Source: an uncultured Clostridia bacterium (GTDB taxonomy: Bacteria; Bacillota; Clostridia; UMGS1810). From it: a stretch of 64,000 bases of DNA. Every line of letters begins with the position of its first letter. The first letter of the stretch is position 1. Where the stretch lies: NCBI GenBank assembly GCA_934463165.1, contig CAKSJG010000011.1, forward strand, positions 14,783 to 78,782, in the 5' to 3' direction. Below the pieces are notes generated by a model, which worked only from the letters and a program-made list of their open reading frames with translations, did not search any database and was not told where the DNA came from. Both the position numbers and the translations under genes were made by a program. Of the stretch, positions 59,186 through 64,000 are shown piece by piece.

Positions 59186-62100
59186 TGTCACCGACAAATA
59201 TTAAATTATCTGATATATTCACCGGTACGGACATACCGAAAATTTTAAATAAAGCATTTATATTCAGTACAAATGCCGATGCGGCAAACCGCGAAATGGC
59301 CGTCACTCTTTCATCTTCCGAAATTATTCCGTACGGAGTTATTGAAGATTTCAAAGATAAGATAAAGGAACGGTTTTCTCTGAATAAGTTTATTTTAAGA
59401 GTCAAATATTCAGGTGTTGACATAAATGATATTGATATCGATTTATATTATTCAAACCTGATATTTTATGTAAACGAGCTTATTCCGGGCGTAAGACATA
59501 TATTTCAGGACAGCAGTGCGGACTTTAGAGACGGTGTGTTTACAATTCACTGCAAATACGGCACAAATATGCTCGACACCATGAACTGCAAAGAAATGCT
59601 TAAAAGGCTGGTAAAATCACAGCTTTCATACAATGCCGACTTTGTATTCTGTGATGACGGCAGCAGCAAACTCCGCGATTTAAAGCAGGAAACGCTCGAT
59701 AAAATATCGGACTTTGCTTACGAACCGAAAGAAAACGAAGAGCTCGCAAAAACCGACGAGCTGAAAATTGAATTTGAAGAAACAGAGGAAAACAGGAAGG
59801 TGATTTTGGGAAAACACATAGACGCAGCACCGGAGAGGATATCATCTCTCCTTTCACCCGATGCAAAAGGCAATGCCGTCATACGCGGTGTTGTGACCGA
59901 TCTTGATTACAGAGAAATAGAAACTCAAAAAAGCGGAAAATCCGTTCTTCTCTCTTTGGTTGTGGCAGATAAAACAAGCGCATTTACGGCAAAGGTATTT
60001 ATAAAACCCGATATATTTGAAAGCATAAGAGAATATATCGGCGAAGGATGCGCTGTCAGAGTGCAGGGGAAAATTGAATTTGACGGATATGCACGTGAAA
60101 ACGTACTCAGAATAAAAAACATAGAAACCGACGAAATTCCCGATGAGGAAAAGCCCGATGTTATATACGGCAAACCCATAAGCGGAGACGCAGTGCCGAT
60201 TGAATCTATCTCTCCGGATGACAGCGGAAGCGTAATCATACGCGGACAGGTTCTGAATCCCGATGTACGCGAAATAAACACCAAAAACGGCCCGAGCTGC
60301 CTGTTTACGTTTTTCATAGCAGACAATAAATCGGCGTTTTCGGCAAAGATGTTTTTAAAACCCGAAAAGTATGCCAAAATAAAGGGCAAGCTCAAAGACG
60401 GAACGGTTGTTAAAATCGGCGGAAAAATACAATACGATAACTACGCAAAAGAAAATATAATTCAGGTTGATGCCATAGTTGCCGACTCTATGCCGTCACG
60501 AAAAGACAGCGCTCCTGTAAAGCGTGTTGAACTGCACATGCATACCAAGATGAGTCAGATGGACGCAATGACAGACGTAAAAACACTTGTTAAGCAGGCC
60601 ATAAAATGGGGTCACAAAGCCGTTGCAATCACAGACCACGGTAATGTGCAGGCTTTCCCCGATGCTATGCACGCGGCGGAAAAGAGCGATCTCAAAGTTT
60701 TGTACGGAATGGAATGCTATCTTGTTAATGACACAAGAACAATTGTAACAGGAAATGCTCACGGAGATTTAAACTCCGAATTTGTTGTTTTTGATATAGA
60801 AACAACAGGTCTGAGCGCAGAAAAAGATACGATAATAGAAATCGGCGCAGTGAAGATTAAAAATAAAAAAATTGTGGATAAATTTGAAACCTTTGTGGAT
60901 CCGGAAAGGGCTATTCCCGAAAAAATAACCGAAATTACATCCATAAAAGATGAGGACGTTACCGGAGCACCAAAGCTTAAAGATGCACTTGCAAGCTTTT
61001 TTGAATTTGCAAAGGGCTCGGTTCTTGTTGCTCACAACGCGGGATTTGACACATCGTTTATAAAAAACGGCGCAAAGCAATACGGTTTTGAATATAATTT
61101 TGCATGCGCAGATACTCTTGAGCTTTCAAGGAGTCTTGTTCAGGGATTGAAAAATTACAAACTCGATACTCTTACAAAGCATTTTGAAGTGCTTCTTGAG
61201 CATCACCACCGTGCATGTGACGATGCGCAGGCAACGGGCGAAATATTTATTCACCTGCTCGGTCTGCTTGAAGAAAAAAACATAAGTGACATCGGCTTGA
61301 TAAACACATCGCTTTCGGGTGATGTTGATATAAAGTCGCTTAAGTATTACCATTGCATATTAATTGCAAAAAACCTTGTCGGACTCAGAAATTTATATGA
61401 ATTGATTTCTATGTCGTGCCTTGAATATTTTTATAAAAAACCGAGAATACCCAAAAGTATTCTTCAGCAAAAAAGAGAGGGCCTCATAATCGGCTCGGCA
61501 TGCGAAGCCGGAGAGCTATACAGGGAGATACTTAAAAATCCGTATAACCCCGACTATGATGAGCTTGAAAAAATAGTCAACTTTTATGATTACCTTGAAA
61601 TTCAGCCACTCGGAAATAACAGATTTTTGCTCAATAACGAAACTCTTGCAAGCGAAGATGACCTTAAATACATAAATAAATTCATAATAGAACTCGGCAA
61701 AAAACACGGCAAGCTCACCGTTGCAACGTGCGACGTTCACTTTATGAATCCCGAGGATGAAATTTTCAGAAGGATTCTTATGGCAGGTCAGGGTTACAAA
61801 GATGCCGACAACCAGCCGCCGCTTTATTTGAGGACAACCGAAGAGATGCTTAAAGAATTTGAATATCTCGGCGAGGAGCTCGCATATGAAGTGGTTGTTG
61901 AAAACACAAATAAGATTGCCGACATGACCGAAAAGATAAACCCGGTTCCGCCTGATAAGGCTCCGCCTGTTATCGAAGGCTCAGATGAAATGCTCCGAAA
62001 GCTTACATATGACAAGGCAATCAGCATTTACGGCGAAAATATGCCGCAGCTTGTACGTGACAGAATTGACGTTGAACTGAATTCAATAATAAACAACGGC

Positions 62101-63831
62101 TATTCCGTGCTTTATATCATTGCTCAAAAGCTCGTTTGGAAATCAAATGCCGACGGATATCTTGTAGGATCCAGAGGATCAGTCGGTTCATCACTCGTTG
62201 CATTTATGAGCGGTATTACGGAGGTTAACTCTCTGCCACCGCATTATGTGTGTCCCGAGTGCAAGTACAGTGAATTCCTTTCCAGTGAGGATGTGGGAAG
62301 CGGATATGACCTTAAGCCTAAGCCTTGCCCGAAATGCGGAGCAATGATGAAAGCCGACGGCCAGGATATCCCGTTTGAAACATTTCTTGGATTCTCGGGT
62401 AACAAAGAGCCTGATATCGACCTTAACTTCTCGGGTGATTATCAGCCGGTTGCACACAAGTATGTTGAAGAGCTGTTCGGTGTCGGACACGTGTTCAGAG
62501 CGGGAACCATAGGCACCGTTGCGGCAAAGACGGCATACGGGTACGTCAAAAAATATTTTGATGAAAAAGGACAGTATATATCAAATGCACAGGCAGAAAG
62601 ATTAGTCAGAGGATGCACGGGTGTTAAGAGAACTACAGGACAGCACCCGGGAGGAATAATCGTTGTTCCGACGGCAAGAGATGTGCATGAATTCTCACCT
62701 ATTCAGCACCCGGCGGATGATACGTCAAGTGACATCATAACACTTCACTTTGACTATCACTCAATTGACCAGAACCTTTTGAAGCTCGATATACTCGGTC
62801 ACGATGATCCGACGGTTATCAGGATGCTTGAAGATCTCACGGATATAGATCCGCTTAAAATCCCTATGGGAGACGAAGCAACAATGAGCCTGTTTTTAAA
62901 TACCGACGCGCTCGGTGTGAAGCCGGAAGATATTGATTCACCCGTAGGAACATTTGCAGTTCCCGAATTCGGAACAAAATTCGTACGTCAGATGCTTGTT
63001 GATACAAAGCCGCACACATTTTCGGAGTTGGTGAGAATATCGGGTCTCTCGCACGGTACGGATGTTTGGCTGAATAACGCCCAGGATCTTATACGCGAGG
63101 GTACAACGACGCTTAGCAAAGCTATATGTACACGTGACGATATCATGATATATCTGATACATCACGGCGTTGCAAATGATATGGCGTTTAAGATAATGGA
63201 AAGCGTACGTAAGGGAAGAGGATTGACGCCGGAGATGGAATCTGTCATGCGTGAAAACAATGTTCCCGACTGGTATATAGCGTCATGCAAAAAAATCAAA
63301 TATATGTTCCCGAAAGCGCACGCCGTTGCGTATGTAACCATGGCTTACAGAATTGCATACTGCAAGGTGCACTACCCGATGGCTTTTTATGCAACATACT
63401 TTACCGTAAGAGCGGATGATTTTGATTTTACTCTTATGGGACACGGAAAAGAAAAGCTTTTGGAAAATAAACACGCAATAGAGGCAAAAGGACAGGACGC
63501 TTCGGACAAAGAAAAGAATATAATAACCATAATGGAAGTTTGCAATGAAATGTATGCACGAGGCATTAAATTTGTTGATATAGACATCAAAAAGTCTCAT
63601 GCAACGAAGTTTATCCCTACGGAAGAGGGATTGCTCCCACCGCTGAATGCGCTTCCCAACCTCGGAATAAATGCTGCAAACAGCATTACGGCTGCAAGAG
63701 ATGAAGAAGATTTTTCATCCATTGAGGATTTGCAGCAAAGATCTAAGGTGACAAAAACGGTAATTGAAGTTCTTAAAGAGGCGGGGGTACTTAACGGAAT
63801 GCCCGACAGCAGCCAGCTTACATTTTTCTGA
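59185..63831 (+). CDS. polC: DNA polymerase III alpha subunit, PolC type, with duplicated OB domain
   Basis: 1548 residues; Bacillus PolC has 1437. Order: N-terminal domains (1-208), OB unit 1 (about 229-316), OB unit 2 (about 348-435), PHP part with HMHTKMS and ITDHGN (450-490), an inserted DnaQ-like 3'-5' exonuclease (VVFDIETTG near 534, HNAGFD), then the polymerase core with GSRGSVGSSLVA, the CPEC/CPKC zinc knuckle and PDIDLNFS (catalytic Asp pair). The two OB units share their upstream linkers as well, so a unit of about 115-120 residues was duplicated; this explains the extra length. Translation is coupled to ispG (TAATG). Confidence 0.97.
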   Translation: MSPTNIKLSDIFTGTDIPKILNKAFIFSTNADAANREMAVTLSSSEIIPYGVIEDFKDKIKERFSLNKFILRVKYSGVDINDIDIDLYYSNLIFYVNELIPGVRHIFQDSSADFRDGVFTIHCKYGTNMLDTMNCKEMLKRLVKSQLSYNADFVFCDDGSSKLRDLKQETLDKISDFAYEPKENEELAKTDELKIEFEETEENRKVILGKHIDAAPERISSLLSPDAKGNAVIRGVVTDLDYREIETQKSGKSVLLSLVVADKTSAFTAKVFIKPDIFESIREYIGEGCAVRVQGKIEFDGYARENVLRIKNIETDEIPDEEKPDVIYGKPISGDAVPIESISPDDSGSVIIRGQVLNPDVREINTKNGPSCLFTFFIADNKSAFSAKMFLKPEKYAKIKGKLKDGTVVKIGGKIQYDNYAKENIIQVDAIVADSMPSRKDSAPVKRVELHMHTKMSQMDAMTDVKTLVKQAIKWGHKAVAITDHGNVQAFPDAMHAAEKSDLKVLYGMECYLVNDTRTIVTGNAHGDLNSEFVVFDIETTGLSAEKDTIIEIGAVKIKNKKIVDKFETFVDPERAIPEKITEITSIKDEDVTGAPKLKDALASFFEFAKGSVLVAHNAGFDTSFIKNGAKQYGFEYNFACADTLELSRSLVQGLKNYKLDTLTKHFEVLLEHHHRACDDAQATGEIFIHLLGLLEEKNISDIGLINTSLSGDVDIKSLKYYHCILIAKNLVGLRNLYELISMSCLEYFYKKPRIPKSILQQKREGLIIGSACEAGELYREILKNPYNPDYDELEKIVNFYDYLEIQPLGNNRFLLNNETLASEDDLKYINKFIIELGKKHGKLTVATCDVHFMNPEDEIFRRILMAGQGYKDADNQPPLYLRTTEEMLKEFEYLGEELAYEVVVENTNKIADMTEKINPVPPDKAPPVIEGSDEMLRKLTYDKAISIYGENMPQLVRDRIDVELNSIINNGYSVLYIIAQKLVWKSNADGYLVGSRGSVGSSLVAFMSGITEVNSLPPHYVCPECKYSEFLSSEDVGSGYDLKPKPCPKCGAMMKADGQDIPFETFLGFSGNKEPDIDLNFSGDYQPVAHKYVEELFGVGHVFRAGTIGTVAAKTAYGYVKKYFDEKGQYISNAQAERLVRGCTGVKRTTGQHPGGIIVVPTARDVHEFSPIQHPADDTSSDIITLHFDYHSIDQNLLKLDILGHDDPTVIRMLEDLTDIDPLKIPMGDEATMSLFLNTDALGVKPEDIDSPVGTFAVPEFGTKFVRQMLVDTKPHTFSELVRISGLSHGTDVWLNNAQDLIREGTTTLSKAICTRDDIMIYLIHHGVANDMAFKIMESVRKGRGLTPEMESVMRENNVPDWYIASCKKIKYMFPKAHAVAYVTMAYRIAYCKVHYPMAFYATYFTVRADDFDFTLMGHGKEKLLENKHAIEAKGQDASDKEKNIITIMEVCNEMYARGIKFVDIDIKKSHATKFIPTEEGLLPPLNALPNLGINAANSITAARDEEDFSSIEDLQQRSKVTKTVIEVLKEAGVLNGMPDSSQLTFF

Positions 63832-63875
63832 TTTAATGACCTAATTTTATATATTTTATGGTATGTGGTATCGCG

Positions 63876-63974
63876 GTTAGACAGCTGTTCTTGCATATTA
63901 TTATGCAAGGAATATGTCTGTTTCATGTGTGCGTATGGGCGGACATATAAATTCCTTGCCTTTAATTATATAAA
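63876..63974. repeat. dispersed intergenic repeat, copy 2 (short form)
   Basis: Same ends as copy 1: GTTAGACAG...AAGGAATATGTCTGTT and CGGACATATAAATTC...TTTAATTATATAAA. The hairpin arm is better here: TTCTTGCATA/TATGCAAGGAA. The central segment of copy 1 is missing. It follows polC by 44 bases; nothing else was seen in 63832-64000. Confidence 0.75.
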
Positions 63975-64000
63975 GTATATGTGTTGTGCTTTCGGAACGG

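Noticed and set aside
1..64000. CRISPR arrays, tRNA or rRNA genes, prophage or insertion-sequence genes
   Set aside because: None seen: no regularly spaced direct repeats, no cloverleaf-like GTTCRANNC blocks in gaps, and no transposase or integrase motifs.

Overview
The window looks like a chromosomal segment of an AT-rich anaerobic Firmicute of the class Clostridia, probably a gut Oscillospirales or Lachnospirales relative. The reasons are PolC-type DNA polymerase III, zinc-type S14, a V-type (not F-type) ATPase operon, DUF3793 and DUF2325 proteins, DtxR-type rather than Fur-type boxes, and a spc/alpha ribosomal operon with the Clostridia-typical map - KOW protein - infA order. Promoters are clear sigma-A types, nearly all with a 17-bp spacer. 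No tRNA, rRNA, CRISPR array, insertion sequence or prophage was seen.

Layout: 1-2137 (minus), topoisomerase IV genes parE and the start of parC; 2308-3195 (plus), a PflX-like radical SAM protein; 3363-11869 (minus), an eight-gene V-type ATPase operon (G/H-I-K-E-C-F-A-B-D order) whose leader carries a compact hairpin terminator that may be a Na+-sensing riboswitch, in line with a full Na+-binding residue set in the K ring. 12183-13770: a small ORF, a VOC protein and thiT behind a TPP riboswitch. 13794-21350 (minus) is an iron block: feoA-feoA-feoB, a FeoB-associated Cys-rich peptide, a DUF6110 membrane protein and a P1B-type ATPase resembling the ferrosome proteins FezA/FezB, a divergent DtxR-like regulator, DUF2325, DUF3793 and flavodoxin. 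DtxR-like palindromes lie at the feo promoter, before DUF3793, and at the promoter of a second, canonical DtxR regulator at 22956. Between them sit a truncated DeoR gene and a glycerophosphodiesterase; apbE follows.

24501-40083 (minus) is the S10-spc-alpha ribosomal superoperon from rpsJ to rplQ, with secY, adk, map, infA, rpmJ and rpoA. It has its own promoter, a structured 250-nt leader and a hairpin element before rpsM. 40590-45616 (minus) is a nucleoside-type BMP/ABC importer. 45806-49518 holds an AraC regulator divergent from an operon of two sugar-isomerase-like TIM barrels flanking a Gfo/Idh/MocA oxidoreductase. 49519-49943 is a gene-free cluster of palindromic elements; one of them recurs at 63876-63974. 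49944-57917 (minus) is Elp3-like radical SAM - smc - ftsY - small membrane protein - MATE exporter. 58130-63831 (plus) is ispG - polC, and this PolC carries a tandemly duplicated OB-fold unit.

Most interesting points: (1) ferrosome-like genes embedded in a DtxR-box-controlled feo operon; (2) a probable Na+-responsive leader on a Na+-type V-ATPase; (3) duplicated OB domains in PolC; (4) a DtxR-like regulator with a cysteine cluster where metal ligands are expected; (5) a palindromic repeat family in intergenic DNA.
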